A stretch of DNA of 64,000 nt. It comes from Catonia carolina (taxonomy: Eukaryota > Arthropoda > Insecta > Hemiptera > Achilidae). The notes beneath the pieces are model-generated. The model did no database searches and was not told where the DNA came from. It saw only the letters and a program-made list of their open reading frames with translations. Within the stretch, counting starts at the first letter, position 1; each line of letters starts with the position of its first letter. Location of the stretch: contig JAQMRL010000006.1 of NCBI GenBank assembly GCA_035578175.1, forward strand, positions 53,649,001 through 53,713,000, in the 5' to 3' direction. Position numbers and translations under genes: made by a program. Below, one piece after another: positions 45,561 through 56,772 of the stretch.

Positions 45561-45647
45561 TAAATTGTATTCCACAAATATATACTTATTAACATACTCT
45601 ATTTACCAATAAATTCTTGTAATGCATCCTGCCAACTGTTTAATTCA

Positions 45648-45962
45648 TAAATAATTATTTCTTACCTGTTTTTTTTTGTTGGTATTTAGTTTTTGTTCAA
45701 AAACTTATGATCATTATCGTGGTACCACCTTCTTCAGAGTAAGAGATTAAATTCAGAATTGTTTTTCCATTGGAATGACCAATCTGGAACATTCTGAATT
45801 TTAATTTTATGATTACTCTGAAGCACTGTCTGCATTAGCAGAAATTGCAAAACAGTCAGACATAAAACAAAAAAAAGCTCTGAAAAAGGTGGTACCACCA
45901 AAACGATTACAAGTTTTTGAACAAAAACTAAATACCAACGAAAAAAGAGATAAGAAATAATC
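45648..45962. repeat. 315-bp inverted-repeat element
   Basis: Arms of about 95 bp (45648-45742 and 45870-45962) share TTGGTATTTAGTTTTTGTTC and GGTGGTACCACC. The centre reads as a short Lys-rich coding-like stretch but has no recognised domain. Confidence 0.75.
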
Positions 45963-45965
45963 ATT

Positions 45966-46375
45966 TATGTTGTTGTTTAGGTCAATAGCCGATCGGCTGG
46001 TTTGAACCTCTAGAGGTTTTACTAGGAAAAACAAGAAGTGAAGTGGTTTACTATTACCTTCTTCACTGAGTTAAAAGAGTATGCTTATCAGCATGCCAGG
46101 CCCTCTGAAAAGCACCCACTTTCTATCCTGCAAATGACACCTTCACTTCATTCACCAAAGGGTCTTGCTGTATAGTGAAATTCATTACTCTCAGAGGAGA
46201 TAACTCTGACTAGTGTCTTTTACACCTCTACCTCTTCTGTTCTTAAATAGTTCAGTCATATAAATTGGCTGACTATGTGATAAGAAACAGAACTATTTTT
46301 TGTAGCCCTGGAACCAACAGATTAAGTGCAATTAATTTAACATTCCACCTGCCTGTTATGGTAAAATCATTTATA
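45966..46375 (+). repeat. SINE family B copy
   Basis: Collinear with 60.78-61.17 kb: GGTCAATAGCCGATCGGCTG, AGTGGTTTACTATTACCTTC, then AGAAACAGAACTATTTTTTG and CCTGCCTGTTATGG. Confidence 0.85.
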
Positions 46376-46679
46376 TTATAATTTATTTACATGCTTTTGG
46401 AATAGAGTTGGCATAGGCACAATGTACACTAACTTGAGAACAGTTCAATAATCAGAGAAAAAAGCTCTTGCAATATAATTACACCAATAAAAAAATAAAC
46501 AAAGGTTGTTTAGTTTAAATTATATGATTTTTAAAAAACCACCCCTCAGATGCAAGCAATAAGGTGGCGTGAAGCTTTGACGCAAATGCTTGTATGCATA
46601 AAAAAATTCAAAAAATGCAGAGGCAATCTATTATAGATATTCTGCAATGTTAACCCTATTCACACTGGTAATTAATTTT

Positions 46680-47350
46680 AGAAGATGCCGAATGGATTGT
46701 GGTTGGGATGATAAAACATGCTTCTGCAAGATCAGTATAAGTTGGAAACCAGTAAATATTGTTCTTTTCTAGTAGGGAATTCTTTAATGGATCTAATAGT
46801 GTTTACAGAAATAGAATAACTTAACAGGGAAAAGTTTTATTCCCTCTACAATGTGTAGGTAGCATTGATGGTTTGGGAATTGTTTGTTTTGAATGGAAAT
46901 CCGTGTAGCTCACGTTTAAGTCAACGTACATGCATGTTCTTTAGTTTGTGTTGAAGCTATGAAGATTCTGTTACAGCGTTTGCCCTTGAAAAAAGAAGAC
47001 GAGTCCATTTTACTTTTCAGGAGGGGATTTACCATCACAAAGGCAAAAAATTCGACACTTTGCCAGGTTGCAAAGGACGTGTAACGGCTTCCTTTTAACT
47101 GCACCCACAGAATTTTTCAAAACACGTGGTTGTAGGAAAAAGAATTTTCTTCATTGCTTTGCTTACAGCTGTAACCTAAACATAATAGTGGCTCGGTGAC
47201 ATCACCGTAAAGAATGTAAAATACCATCCCTTCATGCTTCCCTGCGATGTGAAAATGGACTCAAGTTGAACATTTTGTAACTTCGTCAAATATTTACAGA
47301 AATTTAAATAAAAAATAACGTTTATTCCAGTAAACTCTTGTCACCAAAAC
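46680..47350 (-). repeat. unclassified 640-bp dispersed repeat, copy 2
   Basis: Reverse complement of 22.51-23.15 kb. It is absent from duplication copy 1, so it arrived after the duplication or was lost there. Confidence 0.7.
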
Positions 47351-49252
47351 ATGTTTTATAAATTTTTTGATAAACTGAAATTTAAGCCCATTATAGTAAA
47401 AAAATATAAAGTAAACAAAAATTATCGCGGTTGAAAATTTTGCTCACCTTAACGCAAAGAAATATCAAGCAATTTTGTTGTAATTATATTCAAAAGGCGT
47501 GTATGTATTATATGAATCAACTAATATTTTCAGAATTTTTCATCAGTAGTGATGTTAGATAAAACAGTTGTTTTAAGAGCGCGTTTTGAATTTTGCAATT
47601 CTTCTGTTTAACGAGTAACAGTCCGTTTCCAAAGGGTTAAAATTCATTTTATTACATAAACACATTGTAAATTCTATGTTTAATAATGGTACAGTAGGTA
47701 GTGTCTGCCTAAAACTGGTTCTACAAACAAAAATTTGAACTTGAGATACATCTGTGTAGGTAAAAACATTTGTTATCACAAATGTGTTTATTCTTTCTCC
47801 TCTAAATTTTGTTTTTAGCACTTACAATGTTTTGAAAATGCATGATTCAAATGCTCTAGACTTCAAAGTATGGGAAAAATTTTCAAAATGTGACCAAATA
47901 TTGATTTTGTGGTTCAAAAATGTACATATGGTGTATTATTATAATTTTTTATAATTATTGCAAATGTAAAAATTTTAAAGGTTTTCAAAAAAATTATTTT
48001 TATAAATTTGGCTGTTAAACGATGATTGTGTGAATTATAATAAAGTAAATATGGTAACTGTTACTTATACATAATTATTTTCCAAGACCAACTGGTTTGT
48101 AATTAATATAAATTCAACCAATGAAGGGTGATAAAAATGAGTAATAAAAACATCCCAGACCTGAACCCAGGATGCCCAATTTAAAAGCCAGTTAGGCTGA
48201 CAACAATAATGTAATAGTTTAAATTTCTGATGGCCAAGGCAAACATCAATTTTACATCCTATCCTAAACTTCTCTGCAAACACAAAGGGTAACTCTCTAT
48301 AACACATCAAAGGCTGGTGGATAATAGGTAAATTGGTCTACACTTAAGTTCCCGCTACCTGCCAAAAATGAGTGGACATGAATAAAAAGATGAGCAAAGA
48401 TGACTGATTCAACCTTTAGGAATATAACCAAGATTGATGTTATGTAAACAGGAATCAACTACATGCGTATGTTTACTTTTATAATCTAAATACTACAGTA
48501 ATCAATCTACAATTAAACTCTTACTCTGAATAAATCACATAGCACTAATTTCCTTTCCTATGCAACAAGATACGTTGCAGTTTACAATGAATTAACCACT
48601 ATCATGTGCTAACCTGGTAGATATTGTACTCTTCAACAAATCCAATTGTTTTTAATGGAGACTCAAATTTTAAGGTAGAATTACAGACGTGAAACTTTTT
48701 TGTAAAAAGAAAATTGATAATTTTCATGACAGTCTGAAGTGAAATTTTTAGTTCACCTTAAAATCCCTACTGATATAAAGATGTGACCATAAAAAACAAA
48801 AAACCACATTATTAGATTTACCAATTGATCTACTTAAATAACAAACCGAATTCATAAAATTCAGTATGAATATAAAATATCTACATTACCTTTCTACGAG
48901 AAACCTATTTACGAAAAATGATTGAACGTATCCAATTTACCAAACTTTTTTAACATAAATACAGAACTCTTTAAAAATATGCTTACGCAGGATTACTTCA
49001 TAACTTGTACTGTTAGTAGGCACACGTTATTTTCATTAGAACCGTTAGCATTTATAAATAGCGCGATATAATCTGTACATTGTTTCATTTTAACACAATG
49101 AACAATTAAATTACAAAACTATGTAGTTAACGTTATACATGAAAATGCTAAGGTTGATCCCTCCTTGATCTATACGAGAAAATTAATGATAAATACGAAC
49201 ACTTACATTTCACGTCTTAGAGATTTTAAAACTAATAGGTTATGTTTCTTAC

Positions 49253-49480
49253 CTTTTGCTCTACACCGACAGTTAATCAGCTGCATTCATTAACAATGAT
49301 ACTAAACTGTTGTTTTCTCAAACTGTGAGTTTCATTAATAAAGCACACATCCGAAAGTACCACGAATATACTATGACTGCAACAGCTGTGCTGTGACCAT
49401 GAATTCTTTGTTTGATTGGCTATTTGAGAAACAGCTGGAGTATTGACAGTATTCAAATTCAAATTCCCAGCATAGTACGC
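49253..49480 (-). other. possible untranslated first exon of the zinc-finger/RRM gene
   Basis: Minus-strand GCAAAAG|GTAAGAAAC (GT 49252-49251) is a good donor, conserved in copy 1 at 12179. It would splice to the exon 2 acceptor at 45370-45369. The transcription start is unknown and the exon is inferred. Confidence 0.3.
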
Positions 49481-49972
49481 TATGTTCCCAGTAAGCCATA
49501 ATTTATTATTGTTTTATCTGTTGTTTATATTATATTTTGCCACGGAGTACAAATTTCAACAACTCTATCGGTTGTTACCGGTAGGCTTACCATAATTATT
49601 TCTGGACTCCAATCCCGGATTTTTTTTTGCAAGGGGCTGTTTTTTTTAGAAAATAAAATAAAAAGTACTTTTTGTTTATTTAATAATTATTTTTCCCCAT
49701 TGAAATATTTTGCGATAAATTTTAAATTATTATTTTTAGGATAATATTAACTAAAGGTAGGCACAAACACATCTAAACATTTACTTAGAACTAGGTCCTG
49801 CGGTTTACAACATTTGTACCATCGGGTTCTTTTTCTTGCCCTGGAACTGGGTATTTATCAAACGATAGTACTTTTTCAAGGAACACACCTTATCAGTTTT
49901 AATTTTTTCGTTCACAAAAGTCCACAAAATACATCTTTGAATTAACTTCTAACGGTCTAACATCGCTGAATA
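49481..49972. other. intergenic, nothing recognised
   Basis: AT-rich. No TIR, SINE box or coding frame is seen. Confidence 0.5.
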
Positions 49973-52458
49973 GAGAGTGATTCACGAAGATAGGCAGAAA
50001 CTTCGGGAGCTCATTGTACATGTAAAAATAATGAAATAGTTTATATAAACATGAGTCCGGAAATGCTTCGTTACCGAGTTACGGCTAGCGAAAGATTTCG
50101 CCCGGATTTCAGCTAACCAGGTGAAATGAGGTCTTCCTGAAATTCTGGTAAGGTAGATTAAGAAGCGAATTCAATAGTTTCTTACGGTTTTTGACCTGAT
50201 AAATTGAATAAAACAGGTCCCAGAACTGTAAGTTTAGTTTTTTGAGAAAACCAGTGTCAAATGCAAAAATGGAGCGAGAAAACACATTTTTTCTTCTCTG
50301 GGCAACAATATTTTTGTTATTTCGCCAAGAAGCAGATAAAAATTAAAAATAAAACTTGTAGAAAATTTTATTCTGAACAAAACGGTGTAAATAAAGTACA
50401 CGGAATGCGAATAGATGGTTGATTAAATGAATTTTTATTCATAACAGTACAACACACGTTTTACATTTGACTGACAATAACTTTGTAAATTACCCATTAA
50501 ACAAATTAAATTTCTACTGAGATTGTATAAATTTCAACTCTTAAATGAAAAATTATTTTATAGAGTAGATTGATTTTAGCAATGCATTCAGGTGCTGCTG
50601 GCATACTGTACGACTTGATTTAATTTGATTTAAAAACACAGAATGTTGTTTTGCGGGAAATTTTTATTTCATAAGTTGGCAATACAAAAAGCAGCTGTTC
50701 AACGATGATGTGTTTGAATTGTAGAATTCGAATTATTTTGAGATCTAACAACTAAGTTTCAGTCCATGAAACAAGTGAAGAATACGCCGATATGGTGTTT
50801 ATAATGGCGTATGTGAAGGCAGTGCGCTACGGCCGTTGTTGAAGAATACAGACAACGTTAACCGTACCGCAGAATTCCAAATGCTAGAACAATTTTAGTG
50901 CTACATTTCTTACGTTACGGGAAACAGTATCATTTCCTAGTATAAAGTTCCAGTATGACCACTCTCGCCAATATTATGTCATTGTAGAGGAAAACATTGT
51001 TGCTGCTGTTGAACATAGTCCAGGTATTAGTACAAGACGTATTTCTAAATGGTTCAGGGTTACACAAAGTAAAGTATGGAGAATACTCAATAATAACAAG
51101 CTCTATCCCTTCCATAAACAAAAAATACAGCATTTACATCCAGGAAACAATGCCCATCGCTTGGAGCACTGCAATTGATTAAACACCCTTCGTCGACTCT
51201 TCCTCTTAAATTATATTTTATTCACCGATGAGTCACAGTTCACTCATCATGATTGTATCAACAATTTACTAAACCAACATTCATTGGCAGAAGTGAACCC
51301 TCATGCAACAATTAAACGTAACTTTCAACAGCGTTTTAGCATTAACATATGGTGTGGTCTTATTCATGATCAGCTGATTGGACGGTTTATTTTTCAAAAG
51401 CGTTTAATAGGTCAGGCATACTTACAGTTTCTTCAAGTAGAATTACAGACATTGCTTGAAGATGTTCCTCTTGGAACACAACGCCAGCTGTACTTCCAAC
51501 ATGATGGCGAATCGCCACATTTTTCAAATATTGTTTCCACCTGCTTGAATCAACAGTTTCCAAATAAATGGATCGGTTGTCAAGGTCCTGTACACTGGAA
51601 ACACAGGTCACCAGATCAAACGCCGTTGGATTTTAGCATATGGGGATGGATGAAGGAGAAAGTTTACGAGGTCAAAGTTAATTCCCATGAGGCGCTACTT
51701 AGACGTATTAATGAAGCTTTTATGCAGTTAAAGGAAAAGCCCTGATGAGCTACGGAAAGTACCAAGAGCCATCCTTAAACAAGCAGAAAAATGCATTGAA
51801 GTTGGCGGAGACACTTTTGAAAATTAACTGTAATTTGGTTGAATAAGTTTAGATTAATGTTTTTCCGATTAATTTTACTTTGTATTGTGAATAATTTTGT
51901 ACTAAAAAGAAGTAAAGAAATGTAGAAAATAAAAGATTAGGACATGCTAAACACTGGATGATGCGGTGCGTGAATCGTAATACTTGATATGAATAAAAAT
52001 TCATTTAATCAAACATCTATTCACTTTCTGTGAACTTTATTTACACAGTTTTGTTCAGAATAAAATTTTCTACAAGTTTTATTTAAAAATTTTATCTGTT
52101 TCTTAGTGAAATAACAAAAATTTTGTTGCCCAAAGATGAATAAATGTGTTTTTCACTCCATTTTTGCATTGACGCTGGTTTTCTCAAAAACTACTTAACT
52201 TACAGTTCTGGGACCTGTTTTATTCAATTTATCAGGTCAAAAACTGTAAGAAATGATTGAATTCGCTCGTTAATCTACCTTACCAGAATTTCAGTAAGAC
52301 CTCATTTCACTAGGTGAGCTGAAATCCGGGCGAAATCTTTCGCTAGCCATAACTTGGTAACAAAGCATTTCCGGACTCATGTTTGTATAAACTATTTCAT
52401 TATTTTTACATGTACAATGAGCTCCCGAAGTTTCTGCATATCTTCGTGAATCACTCTG
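49973..52458 (+). mobile_element. long-TIR DD41D transposon, copy 2, both ends present
   Basis: Both ends read GAGTGATTCACGAAGAT..., next to TA (49971-49972, 52459-52460). Inverted repeats of about 480 bp (49973-50450, 51990-52458) share TTCGTTACCGAGTTACGGCT. It is 2,486 bp. Confidence 0.92.
50780..51745 (+). pseudogene. DD41D transposase, copy 2, several frameshifts
   Basis: The N-terminal part, in pieces, shows an MVFIMAYV...TAVVEEYRQRYPYRRIP-like helix-turn-helix region. The middle shows STRRISKWFRVTQSKVWRIL, then FTDESQFTHHD (first Asp). The long open part (51284-51745) has YFQHDGESPHFSNIV (second Asp) and RSPDQTPLDFSIWGWMKEKV (third), with 41 residues between them. Stops occur near 50947 and 51180, so it is inactive, though better kept than the 14.3 kb copy. 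Flanking TIRs and orientation agree. Confidence 0.87.
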
Positions 52459-52479
52459 TATATTCCTATTTAAGTAATA

Positions 52480-52667
52480 TCTACACGGCTCGCCTGTCTG
52501 GTTGCCTCTACCTTTAAGGACCAACAAAAAGGAATTTTTCTCATTCCACAATCGTGTCCTTCGCATCATCTTGGGTTTCCACAACCTAATTCCAAATTCC
52601 ATTGCATAAGAACATGTTTTGACCCCTTCGCTTCATGACTATCCGCAACACGTCCAGAATATATATA
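52480..52667. other. short spacer, nothing recognised
   Basis: It shares a short CACAACACGTCCAGAA motif with 53.17 kb. No other feature is seen. Confidence 0.4.
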
Positions 52668-52992
52668 TATTTTATTAAACATCCTATGTAGGATTTTTAA
52701 ACAGCCGTATTATTTAAAATTGAAATATATATTTTCTAACCACCAGAATACGGTAAAATAAAACACTTACCAATGTTTATAGCGCTTTCGTGTATCTTGT
52801 ACACGGTATAAGGAATCATTCCTTATCTACCATGGTAGGAGCAGGAAGTTTCAAATTTTGACTTGTAATAAATTTTAATTTACTGAAGATACACACTGAA
52901 GATACTGTACAAGATACATGAAAGCGCTATAAACATTGGTAAGTGTTTTATTTTACCGTATTCTGGTGGTTAGAAAATATATATTTCAATAT
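52668..52992. repeat. foldback element, shorter relative of 30.28-30.91 kb
   Basis: Arms share TAACCACCAGAATACGGTAA and CACTTACCAATGTTTATAGC with the intron 4 foldback, but the stem is about 130 bp and the outer right part is replaced by a TA repeat. Confidence 0.88.
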
Positions 52993-53025
52993 ATATATAT
53001 ATATATATAAATATATATGTATATA
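52988..53025. repeat. TA microsatellite
   Basis: ATATATAT run linking two inverted-repeat elements. Confidence 0.9.
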
Positions 53026-53414
53026 TGACAGTGGTTTCCGGTTTTCCACATTAGTAATAAAATTAACATCATAAAACCCGGTTGGGCAGGCAGAACTAGC
53101 GTTGATATATAATTATACGTTCTAACTACGATGAAAGTTGAACACTACAGATAGCTTCATGCTATATCCACAACACGTCCAGAAATCTTCATGAGCGGGA
53201 AGGACCTCTGACATTCGAGATCATTAGGAATATTTGTGGAGTACATCAAACGGAGATTTTTCGGACCCTGCCATTCCATGACTATCTGTAGTGCACGACT
53301 TTCAGCCTAGTTAGAACATATAATTATACATCAATGCTAGTTCTGCCCGCCCAACCGGGTTTTATGATTTTAATATTATAACTAATGTGGAAAACCAGGA
53401 AACCACTCTGTCAT
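53025..53414. mobile_element. MITE with inverted repeats of about 105 bp
   Basis: Arms share TATGACAG, GGTTTTCCACATTAGT and AAAACCCGGTTGGGC, 53025-53130 against 53310-53414. It has no ORF. Confidence 0.85.
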
Positions 53415-53643
53415 ACTTAAAGAAACCCAAACTAAAGTGGTAAATTTCTTAGCACTATAATAAAAACAGCCTTATGTTTTGTGTTGACAATTATAAAAAC
53501 AAACTCTGCAGAGTAAACTATAATTATTCAAAAATAAATCTTTATAATGCATCCTGCAGTTTGAAATATTTCTATTTCATATAATGAATTAATATAATAA
53601 TTTCACTAACCTTCTTTTTAAACTGCGTCACCTTTATTTTATT

Positions 53644-53687
53644 CCTACTTACACGTGTTTCGGTGGATCCACCATCATCAGAGTAAA
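53644..53687 (-). ncRNA. hammerhead ribozyme motif (left, minus strand)
   Basis: On the minus strand CTGATGA (53681-53675) is followed by stem II GGTG-GATC-CACC, then GAAA, a short self-pairing ACACGTGT (stem III) and TAAGTAGG, which pairs with the upstream TTTACT as stem I. The core is complete and stem II is perfect. Cleavage would fall just after the TA following stem III. Confidence 0.75.
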
Positions 53688-54156
53688 TGAAAAATTGAAA
53701 CTAAAAATTTTTTTCATTTATTTAAAATTTACAGAAGATGATACAACTTCAGTCACTTGTATAAAACTGATTTAAAATTAATTTATTTTAATTTATCCCT
53801 TCTCATATTTACTGTAGATAGCAGCAGCAGTCAATATCACTTCATCATTCCTAAATTTTATCTGTTCATTCAAAATGTCCTGCTTTTGCTCTTTTAAATA
53901 TTTATAAATATGGAACATCTCATATTTTTCAATTTTATTTTTATTCTCTATATTACATTGTTCTATTATATTGAAATGTTCATCTATTTTACCAAATTTA
54001 TGTTTTTCTTCTTTTATATGATTGGTGTAGTTAGATATAATGTAGTTACATTTCAGTGCTTTTTTATGTTCATTATACCAAAAGAATGGGTATCATGAAA
54101 AAGAAATAAATAAAGTAATAAATAAAATTAAAAACAAACTACATTTTAAAAATAAC

Positions 54157-54720
54157 TTGAGAACCACCCTTATATTAGATAATAAAATAAAACATAAACC
54201 ATTTATTGCATTAAAATACAATAAAACTATTAACAATAAATTATACAGAACATTAAATAAATTTTATAAAATCGCATGCACATGTAATAATAAAAAACTA
54301 CTGTCCACAAATATAATTAAAAATAATATAAATGAAACACTAAGCAATAAAAAGGGTGTGTATAAAATAGATTGTGGTAATGAGGATTGTAAAAAATTTT
54401 ACATTGGTATGACTAGTCGTAATTTTCAAGTGAGGTATAATGAACATAAAAAAGCACTGAAATGTGACTACATTATATCTAACTATACCAATCATATAAA
54501 AGAAGAAAAACATAAATTTGGTAAAATAGATGAACATTTCAATATAATAGAACAATGTAATATAGAGAATAAAAATAAAATTGAAAAATATGAGATGTTC
54601 CATATTTATAAATATTTAAAAGAGCAAAAGCAGGACATTTTGAATGAACAGATAAAATTTAGGAATGATGAAGTGATATTGACTGCTGCTGCTATCTACA
54701 GTAAATATGAGAAGGGATAA
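54157..54720 (+). pseudogene. Penelope GIY-YIG endonuclease, C-terminal ORF
   Basis: A 187-codon open frame carrying a GIY-YIG nuclease: GVYKI (residues 67-71), FYIGMTSRNFQVRYNEHKK (about 81-99, with the catalytic Arg and His) and the metal-binding Glu in KIEKYEMFHIY (about 146). C41/C43 and C73/C78 match the Cys pairs typical of Penelope nucleases. It would nick DNA to prime reverse transcription, but the reverse transcriptase is absent upstream (5' truncation), so only the nuclease could be made. The frame is clean. Sequence before 54157 still resembles the RT-to-nuclease connector. The short ORFs on the opposite strand are shadows. Confidence 0.88.
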
Positions 54721-54824
54721 ATTAAAATAAATTAATTTTAAATCAGTTTTATACAAGTGACTGAAGTTGTATCATCTTCTGTAAATTTTAAATAAATGAA
54801 AAAAATTTTTAGTTTCAATTTTTC

Positions 54825-54870
54825 ATTTACTCTGATGATGGTGGATCTACCGAAACACGTGTAAGTAGGA
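54825..54870 (+). ncRNA. hammerhead ribozyme motif (right, plus strand)
   Basis: CTGATGA at 54832-54838, stem II GGTG-GATC-TACC with one G-T pair, GAAA at 54852-54855, then self-complementary ACACGTGT and TAAGTAGG pairing with upstream TTTACT. It has the minimal form reported for Penelope-like elements. Confidence 0.75.
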
Positions 54871-54984
54871 ATAAAATAAAGGTGACGCAGTTTAAAAAGA
54901 AGGTTAGTGAAATTATTATATTAATTCATTATATGAAATAGAAACTATAATTAATTATACAGCTAAAAGCAATTTGACTATTCT

Positions 54985-55520
54985 GATCATGGGCGGATTT
55001 AAGGGGGTGGCACAGCACCCCCAGATTTTGGAATGTTTGAATTTATATCCAAATACCTCATATCTCTGCCCATAACAGACAGGTAGAGTGTCAAATTATT
55101 TACACTCAATCTGTTCGTTGCAGGGCTAAAATAAATAGTTCTGTTTCTTATCGCATGGTCAGCCAATTAAATGACTGAATCATTTAAGAACAGAAGAGGT
55201 AGAGGTGTAAAAGACACTAATCAGAGTTATCTCCTCTGAAAGTAATGAATTTTATTATACAGCCAGACCCTGTGGTGAATGAAGTGAAGGTGTCCTTTGC
55301 AGAGTGGAAAATCTGTGCTTTTCAGAGGGCCTGGGCATGCTGATAAGCGTACTTTTCCACTCAGTGAGGAAGGCAATGGTAAACCACCTCACTCCTCGTT
55401 TTACTTAGTAAAACCTCTACAGGTTCAAACCAGCCTTTTGGCTGATGACCTTAACAACAACACCTCATATCTTCTGGTGAGCTCGCACCCCAGATATCAA
55501 CACCTAAATCCGCTCATAAT
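54985..55520. mobile_element. short MITE hosting a SINE
   Basis: ATGGGCGGATTTAAGGGGG near 54990 and the complement of ATGAGCGGATTTAGGTG near 55515. Without the SINE it is about 130 bp. The boundaries are uncertain. Confidence 0.5.
55066..55462 (-). repeat. SINE family B copy with exact target duplication
   Basis: Flanked by CCTCATATCT (55056-55065, 55463-55472), which fixes both ends of the family at about 397 bp. The minus strand reads AGGTCATCAGCCAAAAGGCT...GGTTTGAACC...GTCTGTTATGGGCAGAG. Confidence 0.92.
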
Positions 55521-55531
55521 TCTGATATCAA

Positions 55532-56509
55532 CCCTAGAATCATAACGCGTTGTCTACCAGACTACACTACTTTTAAATTATCGTTTTTAACCTTTTTGTA
55601 GTGCGGTGTTTGAGACCGTTCTCCCTCTACCTTCCTATCTACTCTAATTCTTAGTGCTGACCTTGACTGCGAAATGGTAACTTGTGTCATTGGTTGTGAA
55701 ATTGGTGTTCATCGTCTGACAGACTACGCGTTATGATTAATGTACTTTTTTCGTTTATGTAAATAGTTCAATTTTTTGTTTTTTATCTTGTAAATACAAA
55801 TTTCTCAGCTGTAAATTTGTACATACCTACTTACAAATATAGTACATAAATTATTGGAGAAATAGTTTTTAAAACTATTTCTCGGTGCAGTAGATACATT
55901 TGCTGAAATATCTGCTGCGATGGCATGCTCTAGGAAAACCAGGAGATGGCCCCTTTGCATTTTTTATGGTATAATTAATAGTACACTTATAAACTCATAT
56001 ATTATATATGTACATCAGTCACTGAAAAATAAAAAGATGCCAATGTCAAGAAGAGCTTTTGCGAAAACTATCAGCGAGCCACTCACAGAGGAACACCTTT
56101 TGCAGAGACAAAAATTGACAAATTTTTCTAGGGGCCTAAAGCGATCCATTGACGAAGTTCTTGGTAAAAGTAATGAAGTTGAAGACAACATCCCTCAATC
56201 ATCGGAATCAAGAAAGATTTGTGCTTTTTGCCCTAACAAAAAACGAAGGATGACTCGTTTTGAATATACGAAATGTAAAAAGCATATTTGTATGGAGCAC
56301 CGTTCAATGGTATGTGTTCATTGCAGCCAAAATCAGTGAGAGGCTTCAAACTGGCTTAATATCTTTTAAAATATGTAAATTTATTATTGTATATGAATTA
56401 ATAAAGAAATATTGAAAAATTATAATTATTGTGAGTATATTATAGCGAGTAGTCTGAGAGACTACGCGTTATGATTACTGTACCTATTGATAGAGTTATG
56501 ATTCTAGGG
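55532..56509 (+). mobile_element. piggyBac-type element, internally deleted
   Basis: TIR CCCTAGAATCATAAC and the complement GTTATGATTCTAGGG, with TTAA at 56510-56513 (left side mutated to TCAA). CAGACTACGCGTTATGATTA recurs inside. It is 978 bp. Confidence 0.87.
55890..56339 (+). pseudogene. piggyBac transposase C-terminus
   Basis: The frame enters from the deletion point (DTFAEISAAM...) and continues to TGA at 56337-56339. KTRRWPLCIFYGIINSTLIN matches the end of the piggyBac catalytic domain; Asn stands where the family usually has the last catalytic Asp. The C-terminal zinc-binding domain is complete: CAFCPNKKRRMTRF...CKKHICMEH...CVHC. The N-terminal two thirds are gone. It could bind TIRs but not cut. 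Confidence 0.85.
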
Positions 56510-56559
56510 TTAAGTATTTATTTTGACTTTAAAATCAAGAGTATGCGCATAGTAGAACG

Positions 56560-56772
56560 TTTTGCAACTCACTATAAAAACTGCTCCAACCACTATCTGT
56601 GCGGGAATGCAAAGACATATTAAATTTTCTTTTTGCAATTGCTGCGAATGCAGACTGTGATGATACATGAAAATTATTGATGAAAAAATGCCAGACCTGA
56701 CTGGGAATTGAACCAGAGAGTCCGGCGTAGAAGCCAGTTGCGCTAACCACTACGCCAATGGGTCGGCCAAGA
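56560..56772 (-). repeat. tRNA-derived SINE family C
   Basis: The minus strand starts GGCCGACCCATTGGCGTAGT with box A TGGCGTAGTGGTTAGCG and box B GGTTCAATTCCC. The body ends around TTGCAAAAAG. It resembles the worn SINE shared by 8.4 and 48.1 kb. Confidence 0.85.

Larger units (their letters stand above)
43170..49480. other. segmental duplication, copy 2
   Basis: Partner of 1.58-12.43 kb, with the functional-looking zinc-finger exon 2 and upstream sequence. The stretches 47.64-48.11, 48.11-48.30, 48.35-48.60 and 48.72-49.48 kb match copy 1 blocks in order. Between 47.64 and 49.25 kb I see only this duplicated AT-rich sequence and a worn SINE at 48.13-48.25 kb. Confidence 0.85.
53569..54946 (+). 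mobile_element. Penelope-like element, 5'-truncated, head-to-head inverted
   Basis: 53569-54079 (511 bp) is a near-perfect inverted copy of 54435-54946. The right half has the endonuclease reading frame and 3' region. Both halves carry a hammerhead ribozyme motif, as known for Penelope-like elements. The reverse transcriptase domain is missing. Confidence 0.87.

Noticed and set aside
45700..45910. A hammerhead-like CTCTGAAGAAGGTGGTACC in the 45.65 kb inverted repeat
   Set aside because: The core reads CTGAAGA and GAAA is missing, so it is at best a dead relative of the Penelope motif.
46916..47104. Small minus-strand frame of 62 codons
   Set aside because: It lies in the dispersed repeat; the inverted copy at 22.5-23.1 kb does not keep the frame.
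54340..54603. Phe/Ile-rich membrane-like frame, also present at 53910-54098
   Set aside because: It is the antisense shadow of the GIY-YIG endonuclease frame and its inverted copy.
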